64,000 nt of DNA from Chelonoidis abingdonii (taxonomy: Eukaryota; Chordata; Testudines; Testudinidae). Positions 11,132 to 23,992 of the stretch are shown here, piece after piece (within the stretch, counting starts at the first letter, position 1; every line of letters begins with the position of its first letter). The notes beneath the pieces were generated by a model. The model did not search any database. It was not told the origin of the DNA and saw nothing but the letters and a program-made list of their open reading frames with translations. The stretch covers positions 69,906,361-69,970,360 of the forward strand of contig NC_133773.1 of the NCBI RefSeq assembly GCF_003597395.2, in the 5' to 3' direction. The translations under genes were made by a program, and so were the position numbers.

Positions 11132-12545
11132 GACTTCCAAGGCTAAAACTGATCTCCCCCCACCCCACATACACACATACTCCCTCCCCCAGGTGGTGAC
11201 TTTGTCTCTTTTTCCTTCCGATGTGTGTGTAAGCTGGGAGCTCACCTGTTTCCTCTTCTTTGGAAGGCGAGGCCAAGGGGAAGTCTGGGAGGCAGCAGCA
11301 AGTGGAGTTGGGCTCAAGTGCTTTGCTGTGTCACTCGGTGGGACTTCTACAGACCTGCTTTCTCAGGGCTTAGAGTTTCCACTTTCCTTGCACTTTACAA
11401 CTGTACTTGGACGACAAAGTGCTTTGAGTGCACTTTTCAGCAGCTGCTTCTTTTTTTTCTCCCCTGCCATGATTTATTAGAAAGCCTTGAATCCCAGAAT
11501 TGGGCTTATTTCCCCTGCTCTCCGGGAGGCGTTTCCAATCACTGCAGTCTTGGGTTGGATAGAAAGGAAGCCTGTAGAGAGGCTACTCCACACAAGCTCA
11601 TTCCTTGCTGTAGCGCTATCAGAATAACTGGTCCATGGGGCTGATCGCTAAGTGCAACCCCTTCAGCACACCCTCTCGCCCCACTTTTATTTACAACTCA
11701 ATATTGTTAATGCTTCCCATCGCAGCCACTTGATTTGGGAACAGCTGAGAAGAACTTAGAAGTTTCAAGGCCACTTTAAATATTAAAAGTGGATGATTCC
11801 AGTGAGAGTAGCTCTAACGTGTGCCTGCCTTCCTTGCACAATCAAAACTATCCTTTGAAGTCAGGAGGAATGTTGGCCGTCCAGAAAGGCAGCATCGGGC
11901 CCCACAGCCCGCGCTGTAGGTTTGTTGGCTTCTGCTTGAGCGGCCGGGGTAGCAGCAGCAAACCCTCCTGGCTGCTGCTCGCACATGCTGTAGGCTGCCA
12001 CCGCTGAGGAGAGTTCCTGTGCCCCCCTCCTCCTTTCAGCAGCCTGTCTGGCTGTCTCTCTTTCAACCTGTTTCTTGACCCGTCTCTCTCTTCCATTGTT
12101 AACGGCCAGCGCACGTTGAGCGATTACTAGAAGCAATACACTTCCCTTGTGAGTGTCTTGGTCTTGCCCTAAAGAGCCACCTCCAATGGGCGGCCTCTCT
12201 TTCCCTATCCTTGGCTACCAGTTGCAAGTGCCTCCCGGCTTTCCATCACAATTGTGCCGAGCTCTTAGTTAAAGAGCAGCTCTTTTTGTGGATTGACTTT
12301 GATGGTCCATTGGATGGTATCTTCAGACTGGTTTCCCTATGTGTATTTATGCCAATGCTTAATTGACAGAGCTGGAGAGGAGAGTGAATGGAAGGGGGTC
12401 GAGGGACTGCTACATTTAAACCACATTCGTTGGTTGTATTCACTATATAATCGGCTAGTATTTGTTGTGGTTCAGTGTAGTCAGATTGACAGCCACAGCC
12501 AAATAGAAATCCGGGCTGTCTGTTTCCTGTGTACTGATCTGTCTC

Positions 12546-12699
12546 CAGGGCTGCCCAGAGGATTCAGGGGGCCTGTGGCAAAGCATTTTCGGGGACCCCT
12601 TCCATAAAAAAAGTTGCAATACTATATTCTTGTGATGGCCCCTGTGGAGCCCAGGGCCTGGGTCAAATGGCCCCACTCCCCTCCGCTCCCGCAGCCCTC
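12546..12699. mobile_element. hAT-type MITE with perfect 8-bp TSD
   Basis: The left end is 'CAGGGCTGCCCAGAGG' and the right end 'CCCGCAGCCCTC', imperfect terminal inverted repeats. A perfect 8-bp duplication, TCTGTCTC, lies at 12538-12545 and 12700-12707. The 154-bp interior ('GGCAAAGCATTTTCGGGG', 'AAAAAAAGTTGCAATACTAT') is noncoding. The TSD length supports hAT. Confidence 0.82.
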
Positions 12700-12707
12700 T
12701 CTGTCTC

Positions 12708-15700
12708 TAGAAATAACCTCCTTTCTTTATTCCTAGTTAGACTTCTGTCATTTCCTTTTGCAAAGGGAAGACCTGGTTTTCTATAGTATTTGCTGACTGG
12801 GTGACACTGGTTTTAGGTTTATAGGAAAGGTTCTGTAAGTGGTTTGAGTAAAATAATATCAGGTCCAAAACTACTTCCATTAAAGTTAATTGCAAAATGC
12901 TCATTGACTTCATTAGGACTAGGAGCAAGCTCACAAGTTACTTAAAGGAAAGAGTGTACCTTGTGACTTGCAAAATTTGTTGTGGACACTTATTCTGAGT
13001 CGTGGTTGTTGATTCACATCAACATTGGTGTAAAATAAGTGCTTTGGTTTTGTAGCTGTCTCCTTTGCATTGATTAGGTATTCTGTAGCCTGAAACCTAG
13101 TTCAGCCAAAGGTTGTGTTCTCTGTGTGTATGTGAGTTTGCTGAATTTGAGGAGAATGCGGTGAATATATGCCAAATTTGCAGACACTGTGTTTTTCTAA
13201 TCTCAAAACTATTCCTTTCTGAGGTGTGAATTGCTAATATTCTTTGCATAAAGCTGAGGAATGTACAAGTTCAAAAACAGCAGAATCAGCTGCAAACAAA
13301 TCTTAATTTACTCCAATTAAAAACATGCAAGAAACTTTGTATAAAAAAAGACAGTTATCTACATTTTGACCACAATTGATCTGAATTCTTTTGATGTTTT
13401 CTGGGACAGGGTTTTAAGTGAGATTTCATTCATTTTTTATTTCATAAGAAATGTTTTTGTTTACACTCTTTGAAGTGAAATGTTTGTAGGTTTTTTGTAT
13501 TTTTTGTTTCATTTTATAAAATTATGCATGTGTGAGTTTTAAATAAGTATCATAGGTAGAAAAAAAAGGAGTTGTGGCTGAAAGAGAGCTTGATTGTGTT
13601 AAATGTCAGCTTTCTTTTTTGTTCCATTTTATTTTACTTTTGAGAAGGCAGAAAGCAGGTGACTATTTGGGTCCAATTTAATATTTCATGCAAAATCATC
13701 CATGAATATATATTCAGTCATTATAATGATTTAAAAATGAGCCATTTTCTTTCTTAGGATCTTACTCTTCCTTAAGTGCTCAGTTAATAGTAATGAGAAC
13801 CACGTAACTCCCAAGATACATAGATAGATGCATGATAGATTTACGTGTGTATAGTTCCCATTAATCTTAAACGGAATCACCTTCATATTTCTCTACACAC
13901 TGAATATCACCTTTAGTTTTGGAAGGTACAGTAACTTTGTGAAAACCCAAATGCAACATACATACCATTGTATATTGGATTTGTATCATATATTTGAGGG
14001 TTCTTTTCCAATCATTGTGTATACATGAGTAATTTTCCATGTATCAAAATGAAACTGATACCCCTGAAAAAGTTTCACTGAAAATTTTCTATGTTTGAGC
14101 TTCCCTAAATACTATAATAGTCTGATTACCCATTGCTGAGTACCCACTGAAGTTAATAGGAATGATGGATGTTCAGCATCTTTTAGGATTATATCCTAAA
14201 TTTCAATTCTTTCTTGGTCTGATTCTACTCCCTTATTCCTGTTGAGTGGTAATTCTGTTGAAGTCAATCGGACTACTTCAGTAGTAAAGTTCCACCCAAT
14301 GTAAGGAAGGGTGCCAGAATCAGGCTTTGAGCATGGAAGTACATCCAGGTTTGTCTGGATGTGCCATGGGTAAAGCAACAGGACAAAATAAAATAAACTC
14401 ATCCAGGAAATGTATTCACTGCAAACTGAGTATGTATATTAGATATAATTAAGGTAGATGTTCACTTTTTTGCTAGACCTTCAGTGACTATAACTAAGAG
14501 TACACAATTATTTTCTATAAATATTTATGATGAGGACAATTATGTCCCATACTTATATGGATTTCTGCTCACTTCTTCTACATGAAGAAACACCATAAAA
14601 CCACCACCATGTTACACAGTAACATACTTCAAATATTCAGGAATTAAATAGCAGATTTAGGAGAGCTAGCAGAGTAACATTACCTGTTGTAATTTATGAG
14701 AATGTGAAGGATGAATTCCATATTTGGGAGTTCCTTTTGTAAAACAAGAGCAAAGAGAGGAGAAGAGGAACATGAAATAAATAAGAACACTTTATAATAG
14801 CCTTTCAGATGGAAGACGTGCTGATTACAAGGGCTTAACTTGTCACATAAAACTTATGTTTTCGGACCAAACACGACTAAGGCTTCCTTAGATGCATCTT
14901 CGATTTAAAAAAATAAAAGTGGGCATTTCCATTCTGCTTTTCTCCCAGTCAGCTGCTATCATCGTGCTATCATTTTATGACTAGCTGCTCACTGTGTTTT
15001 CATAAGCATATATAGGAAAATGTCCATAATTTCATGATCCAATGAACACCATGAGGCAAACCCTCAGCTGGCGTAAACTGTCATAGGTCCGTTGAAGTTA
15101 ATCCTTCCCCCTCATCTTTTAGTAGGTTTCCCTCTTGCTACAATATCAAAGACACCAGGAGGGGGCCATATACTCTTCAGGAAGGGTCTAGATAAATGTA
15201 CTGGAAACCAGCTAGTGAGAGGTCAGTGGTTTTTGGATTTTTTGTTTTGGGGTGCTTGTGTGAATGTGAATCTTCTTGAAGATGTGATTTCTTTCCAGGG
15301 AAGCAGGAAGAATGGGATGCACTGAAAACACTGCTAGCTAGGTTCAGATGCTTCCATGGCTTGTGTGGTGAAAAATGCTGTAGAAACAGGAAAAATACCT
15401 GGCACAGAAAGTACCCCTGGACTATGACACATCACTCCAACTTAATGAAAGCAGAAATACACACATCACAAGTTCTGCAGATGTGTGGAAAGGGCCTGAG
15501 TTGGTAAGGAAAAGTCATGTTGATGATTATTAGCTCTTGTGTATTTACAGCCCAAACTTCAGATATTATGTGCAAAGAAAGCATAGCATTATTTTGTTCA
15601 AAGTATTCTGAGAACCATAAGTGGAATCAATGGCAGAAGAGCCTTGGAAAAAAGAATGCTGACACTGCTGGGCTATGAGTGGAACATGACGCTGTAAGGA

Positions 15701-16480
15701 GGCCATGTTAAGCTTGTGATCTGTGTGGTTTCTAGAGTGTTTCCCTACTGACCTATAGCCTATGCATGGATTTTGATTCATGTCACTTCTTCTGACAAGC
15801 ACCCTGGCATGCTGAAACAGTGGGATGGGATGTAGCACAGTTTCTGTGCTTCTGATGCCTCACATATTTCCTTGTTTCTCCACAGGAGAGGAACATATTG
15901 CCCTCAGTGCTTAACACGGTAAACTTCAATAGGGCATTCTGAGTTCAACTTCCAGATCTAGTTAGCTGAAAGTTGAAATACTGAAACAGTCTTCATTGTA
16001 ATAACAGCAGTAACCCTGTAAAGGTGCTATGAAGAATCTAGGAATGTACATCTTATAATAAGCTTTGTATAAATGGGATGTTACTTCAGAAACAAAGTCC
16101 GGTAGTCGGCAATAAAGGGGTACTGTCTACCTTGTCACATCTGGACAGTTATTTAGAAGTTTTTCTGAGTAGTCCTGTTTGTTGTTGTTTTCTTTTGTCT
16201 GATTAGTACAGCAGCAGCATATTTAAAAAGCAGCCAAAACCAAACGTATAATAAACACACCAGATAAAATCTGCAGTTATGTGCTGAGAGACACAGTCAG
16301 TGCATGTATAACTTTCTTTGATTTTGGGAAACACCGAAGAAGGTGTTTTCTTTTGTTTTGCTAATGAAAATAGCAAGGAATAATTATCTTCAAAGAATAA
16401 TAACAATAATCATCTTTACAGGTGGGTAGTTTTGGAGAGTTAATGAGGCTGAGAGTGGATGGTTAAAAATAGTGTGTGTC
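12708..16480. other. Intronic sequence, no feature seen
   Basis: AT-rich, apparently single-copy intron. Only scattered traces of old 'attgacttcaat' repeats (about 12865-12920 and 14240-14290). No exon, RNA gene or recognisable mobile element. Confidence 0.5.
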
Positions 16481-16494
16481 GAACAGTTGGGGAT

Positions 16495-16745
16495 GTGGGG
16501 TGGTGGTCTAGTGATCTGAGCATGAGAATCAAGAATCCTGCTTAATATTTCCAGTGCTGACTCCTTTAAAGTCTTAAACAACTCACTTGATTTCTTTGCT
16601 TCCAATTTTTTAAAATCTGGAAAATGGGGATGGTAATACTTCTTACCTCACTGTGTTGTGAAGCTTGATTATACAGTGTTTTTGGAAAGTGCTTGGAACA
16701 TGAGAAGCATGAAAAACACAAAATAATAGGATTATTATAGCAACA
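16495..16745 (+). mobile_element. tRNA-derived SINE (turtle type), nearly full length
   Basis: The tRNA-like head 'GGTGGTCTAGTGATCTGAGC' corresponds to an A-box region. It is followed by 'CAACTCACTTGATTTC', then 'ATCTGGAAAATGGGGATGGT', 'CTTACCTCACTGTGTTGTGA' and 'AAAGTGCTTGGAACATGAGA', which match the body and tail of the tortoise tRNA-Lys-type SINE. The B box ('CCTGCTTAATATTTCC' region) is degenerate, so it is an old, inactive copy. Confidence 0.75.
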
Positions 16746-17461
16746 TGTCATCTGTAACTCCACAGTCTGTCTCTTGTCTATTGATGTCATAACACCTTTT
16801 GCAAAAGTTGTTTTTTGAGATTATGAAACATATGCGGCTGGAAGACTGTTGTTGGGCTGTGCCTTGTATTCTGGCATACACATCTTTGTTTTTATGTATT
16901 GCAAACCCTCTAATATGCTCTTGGGTAATTGGGAAGTCTTTTAAAGTAACTTATTACACGTTTGAATCTGTTGTGTAGTTTATATGGTGAAGTTCTTTCT
17001 TGATATACTGAAGTGTTGCTGTAAATGATGAGAGCAGTCCTGTGCACTATTTAAACACTTTATTTAGAGAATTTAATGCTCATAATATATGCCAGGTGGA
17101 CAGAATTAGAGTCTGAAGTCCTTTATTTTTCCAGAGGACAGATACAACATAGGCAGCAGAATAGTAATAAGTTCCCTTGCATAGCTTCTCAGCTTTGAGC
17201 TGGACTCACTTTGATTAACAAACTTAAATTTAAATCAGTTCAGCGTTCTGTCTTTCTATTATACCATGCCCATCGCTGTGGAATCTGAGCAATTTACATG
17301 TATGTGTGAATAGACAGGTCTCTTCTCAATCTCTCTCCCATGCCCACCCCCCTCCCGTCCCTTAGTTAATAGAATTTTGTTGGTAGTAATATTTTGGGAA
17401 AGCTAGGTTGAAAAAAGGGTTTTATATTTCAGCTATGTGTCTGCCGTATCATGCAGAAGAC
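16746..17461. other. Intronic sequence, no feature seen
   Basis: Single-copy-looking AT-rich intron between a SINE and a MITE. Confidence 0.5.
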
Positions 17462-17464
17462 TTA

Positions 17465-18360
17465 GGGCGTGTCTACAATAAAAACTTAAATCGACCTATA
17501 TTAGGCCAATTAACAGCCATACTACTCTGCTTGGTTCAGTGGTGTGCATCCTCACAAGGAGCACTTATACTAACCTAAGAGGGGCAGTGTGGGGATCTGA
17601 GAGCCCGGTCGCTCAGTTCCACTGACAGCTCCCTACTGGAAGCCCATCTGCCCCATAGGCTTCCAGGCTCCTAGCGGGCTTGTCCTGCCCACTGGCTCCC
17701 TGTTCCCTGCCAGGAGTGGACGAAACCACCTGGGGCTTCTTGCCTCCTTGTTCCCTGTAGGGAATGGGATCCAGCTATTGGGGCGTCTTGGGTCCTCTCT
17801 TCCCCCTCGCTTGCCTCCCACCAGGAGCTGGGCACTTTTGTCAATTTCAGGCTCAATTTCATGCTGGAGCCATGAAATTGACAAAACAGCCAACATTCCC
17901 AGGTGAGTGTGGGGGCAGGGAAGAAGTCATCCAGAGTTTCTTGCCTCCCTGATGCTCAACCAGAGCAGGGTCCAGTCGCCTGGGCTTCTCGCCCTAGCTC
18001 CCAGCTGGGAGTAGGGTATAACCACCCAGGCTTCTCACCCTGGCTCTCAGCCAGGAACTGGGTCCGGGACCCAGCTCTCCAGGGTAGTGGAGGGCAACTG
18101 GGCTCTAGCTGCCTGGCTTTCTTGTCAATTTCACGACTCTGCTGAAGCCCTGAAGCTGACAAGAGAGCTAATTGTGGATGTGAGTAACACAGTGTTTACA
18201 CACACGTTGCCTCGCCCTAACTACACCAACATAAGCCCTATACTTGTCATATATCGTAGGGGCTCTTACATTGGTGGGACAAGGCTGTAGTGTAGACACT
18301 GACATAATTAGGTTAAAGTAAGATGCTTTATGTCGACCTAATTGTAGTATAGACTAAGCC
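17465..18360. mobile_element. Harbinger-type MITE with repetitive GC-rich core
   Basis: The left end is 'GGGCGTGTCTACAATAAAAA'; the reverse complement of the right end is 'GGCTTAGTCTATACTACAAT'. TTA flanks both sides (17462-17464 and 18361-18363), the Harbinger target duplication. The 896-bp body has AT-rich arms and a GC-rich core (about 17590-18150) of imperfect units around 'CTCCCAGCTGGGAG' and 'GGCTTCTCACCCTGGCTC'. 'GTCAATTTCA' recurs near 17840 and 18123. No transposase is encoded. Confidence 0.75.
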
Positions 18361-18363
18361 TTA

Positions 18364-18685
18364 ATTTCCCATTCTGATCACTTTCCACAGGGGCTTGATT
18401 CTGAATGTGCTTACGCCACTGTAAATCAAGAGTAATTCCATTGAAATAAGTGATGTCATATCACTAGTTATAAACTAATGAAAAATAAAGTTTATAATAA
18501 TTTGTGCAAGGTTATAGTGAAATTTGCACTTCACGGAAGGGACACTGTACCAGATATTGTTTTAAACCTGTCGAGGGTGGGGAGAAGGTTCTAGGAGTAT
18601 TCAAGAACAGAATTGTTTCCTGTCTGCTTGAGTCTTAAGGATCTAGCTGCTTTTACCAAATTCAAAAAGAAAAAAACCTAAGCCA
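18364..18685. other. No feature seen
   Basis: Short intronic stretch between two elements; a trace of an old repeat near 18395-18460. Confidence 0.4.
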
Positions 18686-19300
18686 CAGGTTCTCAATTTT
18701 TTTCACAGTATGGACCACATTTGACAGTGTGTCTTACAAACCTGTCTCCTCCCATATACAGCTGTATAGTTCTCCTCCTCCTATTCAGGATTGAACAGAT
18801 TTCCTCCCCTTCCATTCTTGATCACAGACAACCTCCGTTTACATTAGCATTACAACTCTTTTGCAGCTATAGCAACTGCTTACATAGAAAAGTAACACTA
18901 GGAAAGTATTTTGGTATTTTTAGCTCTCTTTTAGTTTAACGTTTTGTTCTTTGTGAAGAAAGTTAATCATGTCAACTTAGCTCTTCATTTCATCTCCACC
19001 TCCCATCTGATCTGTTCTGTCCCTTCCTCTCCCACTGTTTTCCTCTACAAACTTCACTGCTGCCTGCTCCTGTTTTCTCACCACCTCTTATGTAACATTG
19101 TCTCCTCCTAGGGCAGGCAGCTAGGCTGGCTCTTCATCTTTGTTTCACCTGCTTTCATAGTCCTGCCAACCTTTCTTTCAATGAACATTTGGAAGAGGAG
19201 GAGGAGATAGTAGTATGTGACCAACCAACTTTTGGAGATGCTCAGGGCCACCATCCAGTGCTCTGTGGACCACCAGTGTTCCACAGAGAACAGTTTGATT
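18686..19300. mobile_element. Degenerate hAT-type nonautonomous element
   Basis: The left end 'CAGGTTCTCAATTTTTTTCA' continues into 'CAGTATGGACCACATTTGAC'. The right portion has the inverted counterpart, 'CTCTGTGGACCACCAGTG' then 'CCACAGAGAACAGTTTGA'. This is the 'TTCTCAAAC...GTGGACCAC' type of hAT MITE. The right end is frayed and no TSD was found, so the boundaries are approximate. Confidence 0.55.
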
Positions 19301-21914
19301 ATGACTTTTCCTACATTTACCATGCTTACTCATACAAATCATCCTATGTGCATGGGTAGGAGTTTGTAGATTTACACCATGTGAATGCCTGGATCTGAGC
19401 TTTGACATATGTGTAAGAGAGTGAACATTTAAGCACAAGCTCTCAAAGAGTGATAAGACATCAACATGCAGGCTTGTGGGGTTTTCCCTTCAATATTTAA
19501 AAACACAGATTGTCAGGATTAAAAGAGCCAGAAATCAATTTTGCTCTAAAATAGCTCCTGGAATCTTCTTTTCTTGAGGTATGTGAAAAATGATGCCTAA
19601 GGCATGCACAGTGCGTGGTGGTGTTTTTTAACCAGACACTCTGCAGACTTCACCTTGTTAAGATGAAATCTTTTGACAGCAGGACCAATAATTGAATACA
19701 TAATTGATTTTGAAATGTTTGTATTAGCACCAATGACTATAAATTATGTTACAAAACAATTTTATTTCATAAGGTTTCAACATTCTGTTTTTAGATTTTT
19801 CCAAATCATGTAAATATATAAATGCTCTTACCTACAATTCCTGTGCTGCTTGAAACAGATCTACAGATTTTAAAAAGCAATTGCCTAAGAAACATGTATA
19901 TTTGGGGATGGGAGGTTAATTTAAAAATAGATAGAAATCAGACTTAAAGAAAAAAACACTACCCTGGGAAAAAAGTTTTACCTCTGGTACACCATGATTA
20001 TAACTGTCTGTCCTAAAATATGACAGAATATCTGTATTTTCACATCTCCTCAGGGTTCAGAGATTCCTTTGGTCACTATTCTGACATGTTATTGACAATT
20101 TCTGTGCTTTTAAAATGTAGTGAGGAATAATAAGCACTGAATGTCTTGTATAATCAACAAGGAATCCTCAAGAATGCCAACATTAAGCAATAACAAATTA
20201 ATTTAAAAATAAATTTTCATTGCAATTGAGAGCAAAATTTTGAGGCTTTAAAATGCTGCTGTTCTTTATGGGTTTAATGTACATTTAGGCCTTGATATGG
20301 CACAGATGGATTCCTGCACCCAGATGGAACTAATGGGTCTCCACTTTGGTAGTTCTCTTTACAGGATTGGGGTCTTACCTTGTAGTTTAAAATACAAGAT
20401 TATAGAAGAGAGGGTGAGGCATGGACAGTGAATTAGAATAATATACTTAAGGAATAACACACATGGACCACCCTGCCAATGTTAAAAGTAATAATTCTTA
20501 TAACATCTTTCAACTATGACCAAAAAAACCATGAATTTGTTAATGACATTAGATCACTGAGAGTATATTTTTAAGATATCAGGTACCTCTCTAATTTTTG
20601 GGTGCTCAGAAGTGAATAATTATATAGACCAAGTTCTGCAGTAAACTCAAAGGGAATTTTGTGTCAGTCTGAACCTGCAGGAATTCCTCACTGTCCTTTG
20701 CAAATGAATTAATAGAAGAAAGAAGCACAATTTTGAATAAGGTTCAGTAATGCCAAGAATAATGTCCAAGTTGCATGGCTTCTGCATATTTCCATATGAT
20801 GTCCTCAAATAAGCGATGAAAAGAATTTCAGATGGTCTTTAGATAATATCAAGGTTTGTTTCAGCAGTTTACTAACACAAGCCAATTATATTTGGTTTCA
20901 TAAAAAATAGTTTTAGAACAACTCAGTGGGTGTGAGAACATGATGATGATGAACTGCCCAATTTTGCCATCTGGTAAAATTCCCTTATTGCATTTATAAC
21001 AAATTTGCATACATTTTCACAGGCACCCATCATATAGAATTTGTTTCTTTCTCAAAGTTGATACTTCAATTTTATTCTTTGGCTCATTTTTATTATTAGG
21101 AGGATTTTTATCCACTACTGGCCGAGTTGATTAAACCATGAATATTTCTATAATTAACATAACCCATTATGTATGTTCCTAGCCAAAATGCAGGATATTG
21201 GAGTACAAATGGATATTTTAGGATTTTTGACTTTTATTGACTGGAGAATCCTCATAACCCTTTCTCCAAAGGATCAATACCCGCTGAGAGGGTGAGGTGT
21301 TTCGGAGTTGCTATCCTATTACAGACACTCAGTATTTCTTTCTATGATTTTTATACTTTTTAGTAACAGTGTCTAAGTGTTATATACCTTACTGTCCTCA
21401 GGAAGATTTTATTCTTTTTCTAAGACACACAGATATCAAGACAAATCCATAGTGGACCAAATCCTGGAGTCTTTATTTAGTTATAACTTATACACTATGA
21501 TAATGAGTGTGGTGTGAAAACCATCATACATAAATGCTTTTGCCTGAATAAGTACTAAGAAAACAACTACTACTGCTATCATGACTTCTGAGGGCCAGAT
21601 TCTGATATCTGTACTCTTGCTGATTAGTATCTTACTCCACAAAGAGTTCTACTGAAATCTGGTCCTGAGTAAGCATCTTGGGTCACTTTTCACAAACCTA
21701 CATTCCAAACAAATGCAGTCTTTCATATTTACTGTAATTTAAATAAAGTAACATAAAAGAAGGCCTATCCCAGTTTCCAGATTCCTTTGCCATAATTTAA
21801 AAATACAGTGTAATAATCTTTACATCCCCTGATACGATCATCAAACATCAAAAACACATTACAAACCATATCAAAATATTGCTAGCCCTCAGATACCCAA
21901 AACACATCCTGCCT
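19301..21914. other. Intronic sequence, no feature seen
   Basis: AT-rich, single-copy-looking. An old inverted-repeat trace lies at about 21590-21690. No exon or RNA gene seen. Confidence 0.5.
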
Positions 21915-22760
21915 AGCCATCTTTCTGGTACGTGGAGGACAGTAAATGTTGTACCTTATTTTAAAAAGGGATGATCTGGAGAATTTATAGATTGATAATT
22001 CCTGCATCTGTACCTGCCAATTGGTTGAAATAGTAATTAAAAGTAGAGTGACAAAACATATGAGAGATCATGTTACGATAGGGTCTAACTAGCATGGTTT
22101 CTGTAAAGGAAAATTGTGCCTTGCTAGTCTCTTAGAATTCTTTGAACATGTCAGTAAAATAGTGGATAAAGGAGAACTTGTGATATGATTTATTTAGACT
22201 TCCAAAAAGCCTTTGACAAGGTCCCGGACAAGGAACTACTAATAAAGCTAAATAGCCATGGGTGTGAGGCAAAGTGTTGTCATGAATCAAAAGCTGGCTA
22301 AGAGATGGAAAATGAAATGTAGAATTAAAATGGACAGTTTTCATCAAGCAAAAGGGTAATGATCAGGTGCCTCAAGATTCTTTACTACATCCCATGTGAC
22401 TTAGTAGCCATTTATTTATGATCTGGGGAGAGGCGTATGAGTGAGGTAATAAAATCTGCAGGTGACACCAAGTTATTTAGGTTGGTCAGGACCATAGGGG
22501 GGCTTTGAGGAACTTCAGAGGGTGAATGGACAACATGCTTGCAAATGGGGTTTATTGTTGATAAAAATAAAGTAATGCACATTAGAGGGGAAAAATAAAC
22601 TAGTCAAATGTCCTTAGAGTTCAAAATTAGCTGTATCATCTCAGGAAAGGGACTTGGGCATCATTGTAGACAGCTCCATGATGACACATAAGCAATGTGC
22701 AGTTATGGTTTTAAAAAAAAAAGCTTACAGAATGATAGGACGGAGAATACGAAGAATGTA
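21915..22760 (+). mobile_element. Degenerate CR1 LINE, reverse transcriptase region
   Basis: Plus-strand remnants of CR1 ORF2: a frame at 22193-22225 reads 'LDFQKAFDKVP', a hallmark of the CR1 reverse transcriptase. 'GTGACACCAAGTTATT' near 22460 matches the DNA after the FADDTK catalytic motif, and 'GGGACTTGGGCATCATTG' near 22645 the 'RDLGVIVD' region. Many stops and frameshifts make it old. Confidence 0.8.
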
Positions 22761-23364
22761 ATTCATATGTGATAGTCCACCAACTTCAAAATCCTATTTT
22801 TAGTCAGATAATCTGTTTGAGGATTCTTAAACTTCAGCTTTTCTTCCTGTTATGTTTTCTTACAAGTGCTTTGTTAGCTATAATTATATCCGATGATCCT
22901 TATTAGCAAAGAATTATACATCATACATGAAAATGGCTTAACCGGAGGAGGCCTGTGTAAAGGAAATTCGCTTAATATCCTAATGGCATTTTATTATATT
23001 ATTCTTGTGGGGTAAGGATGTACCCTGCACGGAAGAAGCAGTGGACTCTGCTTCCTAGCACTTATGAGTACCCTGATATACTATGTTATTATTTTGTGGG
23101 CAATTTTTTAAAAATAGGCCTATAAACCTGTGCTTATAATTTTGTGTGTGCAGGCTTCTGGGGATGCAACATTTTTACACAAAAAATTGTAAGTGCAGAA
23201 TCAGAGACTGAGTGGAGACCATTTTGAACATTTTGCTCCATAATGTTGGTAATAAATGAATTGAATATTAGTTACAGTCAAATCATGTATGGTGCTTGAA
23301 GCACAGTCACATAACTCATTACTTCAAAACATTTTGATTAAAAATTTAGAAAGATATAAAATTA
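22761..23364. other. No feature seen
   Basis: AT-rich intron. 'GCTTCCTAGCACTTATG' at about 23050 recurs near 23748 (see findings). Confidence 0.4.
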
Positions 23365-23620
23365 ACATGGCACACATTAAATGGATTAAACACTGGCTAA
23401 CTGATGGGTCTCAAATGAAATTGTAAATGGTAATCATCATCGAATGGGTGTGTTTCGAAGCAGTCCTGCGGGCATTGGTTCTTTGCCATCCACTATTTAT
23501 CATTTTAATTAATGACCTGGAAGAAAACATGAAATCATCACTGATACAGTGTGTAGATGATGGGGGAATGGTAAATGTAGAGGACAGAGATCACTTGGTG
23601 TATGCAAAAATTATGCATTA
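23365..23620 (+). mobile_element. CR1 LINE fragment, catalytic region
   Basis: A frame at 23427-23621 contains 'FIILINDLEENMKSSLIQ' followed by 'CVDDGG', corresponding to the CR1 'INDLD...FADDTK' polymerase block with Phe-Ala changed to Cys-Val. The preceding 'TTAAACACTGGCTAACTGAT' also fits CR1. It may belong to the same insertion as 21915-22760 or to another; they are not collinear. Confidence 0.65.
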
Positions 23621-23639
23621 ATGCTTCCTAGCACTAGGA

Positions 23640-23992
23640 AGCAGAGCTTAATCTAGCTGTATAAGAAAAAGACCCAAAAATCAGGACTGTTCCTATAAAT
23701 ATGTTTCTAGATTAAGTGCTAGATTAATCAGTGGGCTTAATCTAGCTTTGCTTCCTAGCACTTATGGGAAGGAACTCACCTGTAGGGTGACCAGATGTCC
23801 TGATTTTATAGGGACAGTCCTGATTTTTGGGTCTTTTTCTTATACAGACTCCTATCTCCCCCACCCCATCCTGATTTTTCACACTTGCTATCTGGTCACC
23901 CTGGATGCGGGTAATTGGTACCTATATAAGACAAAGCACCAAATATCGGGACTGGCCCTATAAAATCAGGACATCTGGATCTGGTCACCCTA
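23640..23992. mobile_element. Cluster of 'AGGGTGACCAGAT' terminal-inverted-repeat elements
   Basis: One complete 118-bp unit runs from 'AGGGTGACCAGATGTCCTGA' (23785) to 'TATCTGGTCACCCT' (23902), with obvious inverted ends. A second, partial and inverted unit occupies 23903-23991 ('CCTATAAAATCAGGACATCT' to 'CTGGTCACCCTA'). A third piece at about 23661-23700 carries the reverse complement of the interior ('AAAGACCCAAAAATCAGGAC'). The superfamily cannot be fixed because no clean TSD is seen. Confidence 0.7.
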
